Shown here one piece after another: positions 1 to 8,392 of a stretch of 13,870 nt of DNA. The stretch's first letter is position 1; every line of letters starts with the position of its first letter. Source of the DNA: Darksidea phi. Its lineage: Eukaryota; Ascomycota; Dothideomycetes; Pleosporales; Lentitheciaceae. A program made the translations under genes and the position numbers. The notes beneath the pieces are model-generated. The model ran no database searches, was not told where the DNA came from, and saw nothing but the letters and a program-made list of their open reading frames with translations. The stretch spans positions 1-13,870 of the forward strand of contig JASJFT010000440.1 of the NCBI GenBank assembly GCA_030770425.1, in the 5' to 3' direction.

Positions 1-107
1 TAGTCTTTTTGCGCACCAAATCTTTTTTAATGCGGGCTTTTATCTTTTTGCTTGGGATGGTTGCTTTCACTGTTTTCTTTTAATCCTTTCACTAACTAAC
101 CCCAGCC

Positions 108-123
108 CTAGCTAGCTAGCTAG
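108..123. repeat. (CTAG)4 tandem repeat
   Basis: Four perfect copies of CTAG. They follow a pyrimidine-rich, TTTT-rich stretch (1-90) and an ACTAACTAAC string (91-100). That layout also resembles an intron 3' end: branch-like CTAAC and then TAG acceptors. It is the reason the next entry is considered at all. Confidence 0.8.
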
Positions 124-352
124 TATCCTGCACATGCAATGTATGAGTGAATTAGTACGGGGGACTTGTCACCTTCTCAACATTGAAGACAATTTCTTAG
201 ATGATTTTTTCGATTGGGATATTATAACTATGAACAGCTCTGAGATCGCGTCTAGACTATGCTATCATTCCACCATCCAACCGCCATCATGGAATGACGA
301 GCATGTCCAAATGCTATGTCAGAGACTCGTTATCCGAAGAACCGTTCGCTAG
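124..352 (+). CDS. Possible terminal exon of a gene cut by the left edge; function unknown
   Basis: The reading frame is open from just after a TAG acceptor-like site at 121-123 to a TAG stop ending at 352. It encodes about 75 residues, including the acidic patch NIEDNFLDDFFDWD. A CTAAC branch-like sequence 20-30 nt upstream and the T-rich tract before it would suit an intron 3' end, so this could be the last exon of a gene lying to the left. It could also be read as a 72-codon ORF starting at ATG 134. No family is recognised, and a chance ORF is equally possible. Confidence 0.22.
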
Positions 353-615
353 TATCGTCCGCAGAGTGCGAAATGATGGCATGTAGGCTACGAAAGGAAA
401 ACCCTTATTATACAAGGAAAGAAAAATTGTGCGTAAGGAGGTAAGAAATTCGGAAGCAAAAACCGTTGGAACGATGTCAACTTCGTCAGACCGGATCGGC
501 GTTATTGATCGTATTCGGTCGCCTAGTTTTTCCCATAGATCAGGCCTTCAGCCAACGCCTACAAGCTTCCATGTTCACCCGTAACTCCAACGGGTTTGCT
601 CGACACATCACATGC
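353..615. other. Intergenic, 3' flank of the minus-strand gene
   Basis: No gene seen. This stretch lies between the weak left-edge exon and the stop codon of the minus-strand unknown gene, so it should hold that gene's 3' UTR and terminator. An A-rich purine stretch at about 397-450 is the only compositional feature. Confidence 0.5.
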
Positions 616-2770
616 TTAGAGATTCTCGGGCTGCTGCACTGGCATCTGCGTCTGGAGGATAGGAACGCCGCCGGTATTGCTGATGATCTTCGAAAGCTCC
701 ATGAGTTTGAGTGTAAGCAGGAGGATGCCATCCCGAGGCGGCAAGTCAGGGCCGGAATCGAGCTCCGAGTTCGAAGGGTCGGGGTCGTTCTCTTGCGTAC
801 CGCTCGGCATACCTCCATCGTCCGGAAGAAAATTGGATACTATATCTCCTCCCCATGAAGCAGCATAGCCAGGCAAAAGGCACTCTAACTCGGCGAGATG
901 GTCGATCCAGGCTTTGTGGCGCACATTGATGCCCCAGCACGGAACGTGCTGGCCAGGATACCACATTCCAACGAGTTCAACCTTGTAACAGGTCTCTTTG
1001 ATGCCAAAGCTGAAGATCTTGTCTAGGCGACTATGCTGAAGCTTCAGCATTGAATTGACACTGTAATTCTTGATGAAACGCTCTTTTGAGCAGGGTTCGT
1101 AGTCTTTCACCATCCGTACTCGGTGCGCAAAATCCTGCAGAGCAGGCGATACCGTTTTTCTTGACACAGGTGTCATGGACTCGAGGCTAAACTGCCACGC
1201 TTTGCCTCTGTTGATAACCGTAAGCATGTATTTTGTAAAGTAGTTAGTTTGACTTACTCGACCAGCTCCAGCAGCTTAAGATCCATGTTCTGCTTCGGGC
1301 CAGGCTGACCAGGCTGAAGTCGATAGTAATAGGGAGTCCCCTTCTCATACTTCCCGTCTTCATCATCAGTCCAGTCAATCCTGACGACAATAAGGCCTGG
1401 TAGCGTTGGGCCATCGGAGTCCGTGTGGTTTCGTGTTCCCGGCCTAGCCATGCGAGGCGCATTGGGGTCAATAAAGACCCATGTACCGCGAAAGATGGGA
1501 CGAATCTCTTCCAAAGTCTCGGGAGTATGACCGTAATAATCAGCGGACTTGGTCGGCTCCAGCAAATGATCTGCAGCAATAAGGCGGGTTAGAAGCTCAT
1601 CGCCCTCATCGTCATACATTGCCCTGAGGTAGGTGAGCAAAGCGCGCAACAAAAATATTATCGGATAGCATACCATCTCTTTGCTTCGCATTGGATGACG
1701 CTATTCACTCCACTCAAAAAGCTGCTTTTCGAATACTTCTCTCCGATTAGTCTGTCGGGCATACGTTTCGAGCGAAGGAGTGCAAGACAGCCAAAGCGAA
1801 CGCAAAAATCATAGTGCCCTTTCTCATATTGAATCGACGCAAGAGCAAGTTGTATGCTCTGTTGAATAACTGACAGCTGAGTATGGTGCAGGCCGTCGTT
1901 TCGGAAGCTTCCTGGGAGGTTCATCATCGGGGATGTAATCAGTCGAGGAACGATCCTATGACTCGTTCGATTGGGCCACCACTCCTCGGCTTCCTCAAGT
2001 TGCACGTCAATACCCTCGGTCTCGTCCAAGATGATATGTATAGGGTGCGTAGCTCCGAAATGCTTCATCTGAGCCTTCTGTATCATGTTGATGTAGTGTT
2101 GCTCAGCTGTCTGAACCCGCATCAATTCGAATCCTAGGATTTCAAACTTCTGATCGCCAACTGGGACGATGAACACTTCGTCATCCATTCGAATAGGATC
2201 TAACTGGTGTAGATCGACCCCAAACACATCCTTGGGGAAGACGCCTGCTCCACTAAGATCATTTGGCCATTCCACGACAACCTAGAGGATGTTAGTGGAT
2301 CTGCATAGCATCTAGAGTAGTTATGGGCATCGGCTCACTTTGTAAGGTATATCGGTTCCCTCTGGTATAGGGCCCTTGAACGCTTGCTTTCGCTGCGCAT
2401 CCTGCGCTCGAAGTTGATCGTCCCCATATTTGTAAGCATCGAAAGCTACGACTTTAGCCCAAGCACGAGACTCTTTTGACTTGGTGGCGGCTTTGTTGAT
2501 CCATTCATTGACCTCTTTGACTGCCTGGTCTGAATTCGCGCCGGTGCCGAAGACGTCGAATCGGGTGATCTTCCCGGCTTTCTTGTCGCCATAGGCGAGG
2601 ACATCGCAAGAAGTGTTGAGCTTCCACGTACGATAGTTATGTTCTCGCTCGCTCCGAAACGTGGAACGATAGTACTCTGGAGGTACTATAACCGTCTTGG
2701 TTGGCTTTCTGCCGAGAAGTTTTTCCTCATCACCCCAGATATCCATGGGCTTCTGGAAACGTTCACCCAT
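616..2770 (-). CDS. Conserved-looking protein of unknown function, four exons, about 665 aa
   Basis: Exons on the minus strand are 2770-2339, 2281-1674, 1623-1258 and 1207-616. The introns (57, 50 and 50 nt) have donors GTGAGC, GTATGC and GTAAGT and acceptors TAG, CAG and CAG. The first has a perfect CACTAAC branch site, and all phases join in frame to give 665 codons plus TAA. The start is the ATG at 2770 (MGERFQKPMDIWG). It is the first ATG on this strand below position 3533, so no other start fits without a distant exon. The protein is soluble-looking, with no signal peptide or membrane helix. Residues about 299-308 read GHYDFCVRFG, inside a segment that resembles widespread ascomycete proteins of unknown function; I cannot name the family with certainty. 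The C-terminal 110 residues are acidic and low in structure. A coding N-terminal extension using a non-AUG start or a far-upstream exon is not excluded. Confidence 0.75.
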
Positions 2771-3530
2771 GATGCCGAGCTGCGGAACTGCGCCAACTAT
2801 ACGGTTCCAGTAAGCTTTTACGCAGGAGCGGAGATGTATGTACCTATGCTGTGAAGGGGTGCTGAGGCCACCCTTGTGTGAGGCGCAGCGCTTGAAGCTC
2901 ACGATTCTCGGTTCTCCAGGCCCTGCGCTTGGTCTTGAAATTTGGAGAGGCTTTGTGGGTGCCGTGGACTTCAGGTCGTGTGTTTGGCTACGAAGTTTCG
3001 CTTGAGCTGTGTATTGCTATGAGTATGTGGGCCTGTGATGGCTTTGGAGAGGCTTTGGAGCGTACTGCAAAGTAGAAGAGGAGGACAGTTGACGGCCGAA
3101 GACGCAATGTAGCCCGGGAGGTTGCGGTGTGAAGGCGGAGGCGTCCGCGGTTGGGGAGGGAAGGCGCGATGCTCGCCACGAATCCGCCGCGCGTCGGCTT
3201 TGGGAACTCGAAGAGTCTGTCGTAGCGTCAGTCTCTTGGTCTTAGAGACACGAGTGGGTGGAGTTGTGGTGCGGTTTTTGTAAGCCGGATTCAGAATTTG
3301 TAGAACGCGCAGGCTGATATTGAAATCGTTGGTGAATGCGACTTTGAAGTAAACAAACTAGCACTTTCTGCGGCTATGACGTCGCGTTGCAATTCGCTTT
3401 GAGCAGAATTTTCCGGATGGCTTGAAATTGGAAGGTGCGGATTATGCGTTGGCTGGGGGATGTTGGAGGAAGTAGAACGGTCAGATGCGTGAATGTTGGC
3501 GGGATGGGGAAAGATGAGGTGCAGTTTAAG
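2771..3530 (-). promoter_or_regulatory. Long ATG-free 5' leader and promoter region of the unknown gene
   Basis: The minus strand has no ATG (no CAT on the plus strand) for 760 nt above the chosen start. The plus strand of the same stretch has more than 15 ATGs. Such one-sided depletion is expected of a transcribed leader that avoids upstream starts. The sense strand is C/T-rich, as fungal leaders are. It also has intron-like signals: donor GTGAGC at 2902 with branch GCTTAC and an acceptor TAG near 2797, and the pyrimidine-tract acceptor TACTTTGCAG near 3065. The leader may therefore be spliced. One frame stays open for about 127 codons (3357-2974) without a start codon. Confidence 0.5.
2941..3057. 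repeat. 15-bp direct repeat, two copies 102 bp apart
   Basis: TTTGGAGAGGCTTTG occurs exactly at 2941-2955 and 3043-3057. The spacing is a multiple of three. Both copies lie in the leader of the minus-strand gene. On the sense strand the repeat can be read as KASP in the same frame. Confidence 0.7.
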
Positions 3531-3533
3531 CAT

Positions 3534-4260
3534 TGCAGGTAGAGACGGCCATCGAAGAGCTTCTATAGCAAAGATAAAAAGAGTCCGACGGAGGACAGAG
3601 ATTCCGAAAAGGGTCTAGATGTGTAGCGGTAAATGTCTAGGTCCTCTTTACTATATGGCAAAGTGTGTCCTAGAACTGTACGATTTCTCTTACTTGCGGC
3701 TCTCTCTCCCTCTCTCAAAAGAGGCGTCAGGGAAGTATACTGGGCAAAGACAATTTGATAGCTTCAACGAGCACGGGGAAAGACCATCGTTACCTGATGA
3801 CTAGACTGTTCAATCCATTAAAGAGTTAAACGTCTACAATAGATGTTCATACTCCGTATACTAAGAAATAAGTATTAATGAAGGAGGAGATTGCATAGTG
3901 ATACAGTACGAAGTTGCTAAAGCTCACTAAGAAGACCTTTAGTATATGTTGTTTTCAATCAGAAGCTACTTTGCTTTGCGGCTTACGGCGTACCTACGCA
4001 GTATAGTAGGTAACAAAGCATGTGCTCTAAGCTGGACTTCTTTTCGCGGGATTAAAAGGGGGAGAATTAGACGTGGGTCAAAATTTATCCTTACGCCGAG
4101 TGTGCATCTTTTGGCATCGCTGCCTTTCCCATCTTCGATTACTTATCGGGGCATTCTGAGAGAAAGGATTTTGGTATTTGGACATTCTAATGTGCCTATA
4201 ATAATATCCTGATTGACGTGTAATGTCCATGTGCGCCGTCGTGGGGCGTTTTGAGTGAAC
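3534..4260. other. Intergenic, AT-rich, no gene seen
   Basis: The stretch between the unknown gene's leader and the uL23m promoter is rich in TA-containing words (for example around 3835-3960) and has only short chance ORFs. It contains motifs such as ACTCCGTATACT (3850-3861) that could belong to a decayed transposable element, but I could not find paired terminal inverted repeats or target-site duplications. Confidence 0.45.
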
Positions 4261-4268
4261 TAAGCTCG

Positions 4269-4279
4269 CACGTGACGTC
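4269..4279. promoter_or_regulatory. Overlapping E-box / CRE-like site CACGTGACGTC
   Basis: CACGTG (4269-4274) overlaps TGACGTC (4273-4279) about 200 bp upstream of the uL23m start. These match core sites for bHLH (Cbf1-type) and bZIP (CREB/ATF-type) regulators. Their use here is inference from motif and position only. Confidence 0.4.
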
Positions 4280-4477
4280 GCGGAGCTGGCTCGTGCACCT
4301 CCGGGCGATTTTCTGAGGAAACATCGGCTCATCAACTCTCAGAGCCATCTTCGCCGGATAGTCCACAGCTAGTCGCGAAGAGCTAACTCACGAAGATACT
4401 AATATTTCGACGTTTGGTCATTACTTCGGCTGGTTTCCCTTCAATTGGATCTCTGAGCGTGTCGCCTGGCCTCAACC

Positions 4478-5161
4478 ATGGACGCTGTACCCGTTAGCAA
4501 GAAGATAATAGCATTCGGCAGCAAACAAGTCTTCCTGTACGTTACTTCTTCCCTCCTTCGTATCATATGCTAACATACTGGCAGCCCCAAATTCACAATT
4601 GCCCTGACTCGCACGCCCTCCCTCTCCCCATACCACGCGCGCTTCCTCGTCCCGCTCAACTTCTCCAAATTCGACCTGCGCGACTACCTCTTCCACGCCT
4701 ACAACGTAAAATGCCACAACATCCGCTCCTACGTCAAGCAAATGCCTGTGCGTGACACGCGTGAGCAGCCGCGCCACTTTTTCCGCGAGGAATCGAAGAA
4801 ATATATGACGGTGGAGATGGAGACGCCATTTGTGTGGCCGGCGGACCCAAAGAGCTGGGAACCTTGGGGGAAAAAGGAGAAGCAGAGTCAGATTAAGGAG
4901 ATGAAGAGGATGTATGGGGCGGCGGATTCGGAGGCCATGAGGGAAGAGATGGACGCTTTGAGGGTGCAGGCGAAGGAGATGTTAGGGTGGAAGAGGAAGG
5001 AGGAGAAGGAGGTGGAAAAGGATGGGAAGCAGGAACAAGCCGAGGTTAACAAGAAGAAAAGAGTGGAAAGGAAGAATGCAGAAAAGAAGAAAGCTCCGAG
5101 TTTGCGAGAGGCGTGGGAGCAAAAGAGGTCGCCGCGCACGCTGGGTAGACCAGCAGTATGA
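4478..5161 (+). CDS. MRP20: Mitochondrial large-subunit ribosomal protein uL23m
   Basis: Two exons, 4478-4536 and 4585-5161, are separated by a 48-nt intron with donor GTACGT, branch ATGCTAACAT and acceptor GGCAG. They join in frame to give 211 aa. The N-terminal part (residues about 15-95) has the uL23 pattern of fungal mitoribosomes: a KQVFLPKFTIALTRT strand, then PYHARFLVPLNFSKFDLRDYL and a HAYNVKCHNIRSYVKQ segment. This family binds 23S-type rRNA near the polypeptide exit tunnel. The C-terminal 90 residues are a long Lys/Glu-rich, probably helical tail (about 120-200), typical of fungal mitochondrial extensions. The start is the only ATG giving a first exon that splices in frame. It converges with the decayed metalloprotease downstream. 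Confidence 0.9.
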
Positions 5162-5294
5162 GGTTGTTCTTGCGGTTGTATAGATGACAGGGACTTGTAT
5201 ATTTGATTGTAAAATGTTTTTCACATAACGGCAAAGGTTGGCTGCGTCCAAATAGGTTGGAGTGTCACATGTACATTAGGAGAGCCTGAACAAT

Positions 5295-6279
5295 TCAAGC
5301 GGGATGCACTAGGTCCAGATGCTCGTTGATGTCCGACTCCGCTATATGAACGCTACATATGGGGCAATCGGTAAGTAGCCTTTCCACATACAGGACTTTG
5401 TCATCCACCTCGCGCTCTACCGTTGCTCTCGCCCGCGTCTGGCCTGTAGTCGAGCTCTCTGCGAAATCGTCAACAACAATGGTGTCCGCTTTGCGCTTCC
5501 CATTTGGTATGCTGATGGGAGGCTATCCCCCTTGCCTAGATCAATCGGGTTGTCTGAGGCTTTACCTCTCTGCACCCTAACCTTTCTCTACCTGGCCCAC
5601 TATTGAGTTTGTCTTTTGCCACCCCGCTTGCTCCTTCTTGCTAAAAGCTCCGATCTGCTTCTTCGTCAGTGCGAGCTCTTGTATATTGGTGCACGTCCCG
5701 CCGCACTCAGTTTTATGCCTCGTCTACTACGTATCACCCTTCCCTAGGGGGACGGTTCATGCTTGGCCTGACCAATTTAAAGTACGGAGGGCTAGTTCTG
5801 CATAGCCCATCGCGTTACCAGACATGCGTCCTGTAGCGCTCTACTTACTGGGGGAATGTGTGGTAGATGGTAATCTCGTAGTCTCTATAGTTGTTTATGG
5901 GGTTTGTAAACAACTGGAGGCCCATGCCGTGGCCATTACCATCGTCTCCGCGCGCATGTTGCCAGGATGTGGTAAAAAAAAAGAAGTAAGCGTGGATCTT
6001 CCTGCGGCAAGATATTGATGATATCAGTCTGCTAGCACAATATACACAGACTTCTGAAACATGACTGTAATCGTTCAAAAATATTCACTATGTTAAGACC
6101 ATAGCAGAGCTCTTGGTGAGTTCATGAAAGAAGTGCTCTGCACGGAACTATGTTTGTAGCAGTGGTTGCATTCGACAATAGTCACCATGCAGAAGTCTAA
6201 GGGGGTGGTACGGGAGGAATACCTCAGATACGTCGTTACGGTCTTTGTAGAGCCGATATAGACACCTCTTCCTCAAAGC
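5295..6279 (-). pseudogene. SPRTN/Spartan-type (SprT family) DNA-protein-crosslink metalloprotease, degraded
   Basis: Spartan proteases degrade proteins crosslinked to DNA. Reading the minus strand, family landmarks occur in the right order. DVSEVFLPYHP...LLH (6234-6187) resembles the stretch before the active site. KIHAY at 6000-5986 is the second half of HExxH. GDDGNGHG (5949-5926) carries the third zinc-ligand His. ITIYHTF follows (5874-5854). VERYRTHVW (5844-5818), CRTSPPYF and SMNRPP come next, then HKTECGGT (5717-5694). The C-terminus has a UBZ-like finger CPIC-x11-HLDLVH (5366-5304) ending in TGA at 5297-5295. Lesions: TAA at 5847-5845, TAA at 5817-5815, a shift near 5739-5736, and TAG TAG at 5729-5724 where the family has Trp-Trp. 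The first half of HExxH is not readable, and the N-terminal quarter is absent because the regulator gene's stop lies at 6280-6282. A plausible 69-nt intron (5523-5591) still splices in phase. The last 75 codons are open. Confidence 0.85.
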
Positions 6280-8056
6280 TCATATGATCTCCATCGGTAT
6301 TTCTTCTGGTTTACCCTCTATCTTATCCGGCCGCGCAGTAAACGCATTCTCCAAGTCGACGCCAACAACTCGCACAGGCCACTCGATCAAATGCCAATTC
6401 TCTTGTCCCAACGCCATGGCAACCGCGGTTATCATGTTTGCGCCCAAACCCTCCAACCACCACGCATTACGCACTCTTCCTGGTAGTATTGCATAGTGCG
6501 CCATTATGACTAGCGCCTCCCGATTCTTCTGCTCCAGAAGCGTAATAAAGTCCCGCGAGATGCGCGTGGCCCAGAAGAAGATCGCTCCACGATCTTTGAG
6601 GTTCCCTACCGTAACATCATCTACCGAGTAGCAGATGGAGGTTGTCGACGGGTACTCACTTATCGCTAGCGTGAGCTGGGAGATGAGCCCGAAACTTTCT
6701 CTCAAAAAGAACAGAGCTGACGACAAGCAGTTTACGTTGGATGCCGACATGTGATTCTGATGCTGCCATAGACTCTCGATGTCTGCGAGACGCCTGTCTT
6801 CTTCAATTGCGCGTTCAGTGGCAGGGAGTCGGTCTGAAGGCCACCAGTCTCGGTTTGCGATATGTTGTAATTTCCCTCCTAGGATGTGGTTCCAGCCTGG
6901 TATGAGGACCGCTAGAGGGCCGCGAAGACCCCATATTACGCGGAGAACGCAGTTGAACATCCGATCCACAACATCTGGGGACGGGATAATAGTGCCGATG
7001 GGCACACTTGCGCGAAGTTCGTCAATGTCTATAGTGGATGTGCGGAAGAGGTACACGGCGGTGAGTGTTGAGCTTGCGAATAGTGCGGCTGCGTTCTCGG
7101 CGTTTACATTCTCTAGTGCAGGACGGAAGCGTGCCAACCCTTTGTTCATTTGAGCCGCAGCTACATTCATCATAGTCCATCGTTCGGTTCCATCACCGTG
7201 TAACCGTCCAAGATGCAATGAGGCTATTGCGAGGATGTGGTGGATCAAGAATTGGTGATGAGATGCTAGTTCAGGGATGGATGATTGCCAGGCTGACTTC
7301 GCGGGGTCGTCGGTCGCAAGTGTGAGTGAAGTGGTATACTCGTAATGGTAGAGCAAGCCCTGCAATGCCGGTGGGAGAGTCTCGCGTGCATCCTTCCAGA
7401 CATCGTTGCATCGAAGATATGGTGATATATTCGTGAAAGCTTGAGAAAGCTCAGTCTCTGGTAGAGCACTAAAAGGTTTCGGACTTAGGGCTTTCGAGAA
7501 CGATGAAGTGGTGTCTTTTCTGTCGAAGGATTTCCTTGATATTATGGCGACTTCAGTAGATGAAGAATGGGTGGTTTCATCTGAAGTAGAAGAGGCCGAG
7601 GTAGGGCTTGCAGACGGACTCGAGATGGAAGGCTGAGATATTGATGCTACGGACAGCCGAGAAGAAGGAGCCAGTAGTTGGAAACTACAATCCAAGTCTT
7701 TCTTCTTGCAGTTATCGCATTGCGGATGGGTGCAATCGCACTGTTTTGAGGGTCAGCTAGTTTCAAGTGGACGACATTCTGAGACCAAAGGATCGTGGTG
7801 CTACGCCATTGGTGGCACCACGGTCGCTATACTCGCCGTCCCAGTGGTTCTATGAGAAGCTTTCGATGCGCCATCGCACCTATGAGGATCTCTAGAATAT
7901 GCCGCTAGTCACATGTCGAGAATTTTGACGCAATCTTCCTGTGCGAAACACTTGAAGGATATAGGAGTGGGGACCAGTCACCTTGATTCGTCTCCGCTTG
8001 CACTGAGCACAGCCAAGCCTTGTCTTATTATGCGGTCTCCTTGTCCCAGCCGGCAT
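6280..8056 (-). CDS. Zn(II)2Cys6 transcription factor, Upc2-like (sterol uptake control type)
   Basis: Exon 1 is 8056-7982 (ATG at 8056, 25 codons) and exon 2 is 7740-6280. They are joined across a 241-nt intron (donor AAG|GTGACT, branch AGCTGACC, acceptor AAAACAG) to give 511 aa. The splice rebuilds a canonical zinc cluster at residues 16-43, C-x2-C-x6-C-x6-C-x2-C-x6-C (GCAQCKRRRIK joined to CDCTHPQCDNC and KKKDLDC), which binds two zinc ions and CGG-type half sites. An extra Cys sits at position 28, where Glu is usual. A Ser/Thr-rich linker (about 50-100) follows. A fungal-specific regulatory domain like that of Upc2/Ecm22 runs to the C-terminus (ALVIMAHYAILPGRVRNAWW, then WHLIEWP near 470). 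Family members control sterol uptake, azole response or secondary metabolism; the target here is unknown. It diverges from the RTA1-like gene. Confidence 0.87.
7791..7825. repeat. Inverted repeat inside the regulator's intron
   Basis: Arms GATCGTGGTG (7791-7800) and CACCACGGTC (7816-7825) pair with one mismatch around a 15-nt loop. They can form a hairpin in the 241-nt intron that interrupts the zinc-cluster codons. Confidence 0.6.
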
Positions 8057-8331
8057 TGCATCTGCGTCGGCCTACTTTGTCTGACCTTCTAATTGACGAA
8101 TTGCCGGATCCGGGATAAAGCGTAAGGTTACCGTGCAGCGAGTAGCACTGAGCTGCAGGTGTGCGGCACGGGGTGGCGATGGTATACAGACGCTGTTGAA
8201 AACAACAATCATCAGCTTACGGAGGAGAAAGCTACGAGGAAAATCGCTTCATGTGTGCCCTCTTGTCCTCTACTGTCCGTTGCTCCGTCTTTCGAGGCGG
8301 TGCTTGAACTGACGTCCCAGAGCAAATGTGT

Positions 8332-8369
8332 CCAATCAGCTCGCGCTAAAAGCGCAGAGCTGAGATTGG
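8332..8369. promoter_or_regulatory. Inverted pair of CCAAT boxes forming a hairpin-capable palindrome
   Basis: The left arm, 8332-8347 (CCAATCAGCTCGCGCT), pairs with 8351-8369 (AGCGC, GAGCTGA and TTGG, with bulges A and GA) around an AAA loop. Each arm ends in a CCAAT box, the right one in reverse orientation. CCAAT boxes are bound by the fungal Hap (CBC/NF-Y) complex. The element sits about 275 bp upstream of the regulator's start. Confidence 0.5.
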
Positions 8370-8386
8370 AGGTTTAGCGAATATTG

Positions 8387-8392
8387 CACGTG
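8387..8392. promoter_or_regulatory. Palindromic E-box CACGTG
   Basis: A perfect CACGTG lies 18 bp beyond the inverted CCAAT pair in the divergent promoter. bHLH proteins (Cbf1-type and others) bind this core. Function is inferred from context. Confidence 0.4.

Noticed and set aside
99..123. Telomere-like CCCTAG/AACCCC string
   Set aside because: No tandem TTAGGG/CCCTAA units; only a CTAG microsatellite beside a single similar word.
466..858. Plus-strand 130-codon ORF
   Set aside because: It overlaps antisense with the last exon of the minus-strand unknown gene, which has consistent splicing and phase; it shows no domain.
3840..3960. Decayed transposon or MITE suggested by TACTCCGTA words and AT richness
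   Set aside because: No paired terminal inverted repeats or target-site duplications could be found by eye.
5359..5580. Plus-strand 73-codon ORF
   Set aside because: It is antisense to the open C-terminal end of the Spartan-type pseudogene, whose minus-strand reading has clear family motifs.
5845..6078. Minus-strand 77-codon ORF taken as a small gene
   Set aside because: Its C-terminal half is one exon of the Spartan pseudogene, it starts with a TTG, and its N-terminal part is probably intron.
6061..6180. Spartan N-terminal remnants (for example VQSTSFMNSPRALL) in this stretch
   Set aside because: The matches are weak and out of order with the better DVSEVFLPYHP...LLH fragment at 6234-6187; the stretch is more likely intron.
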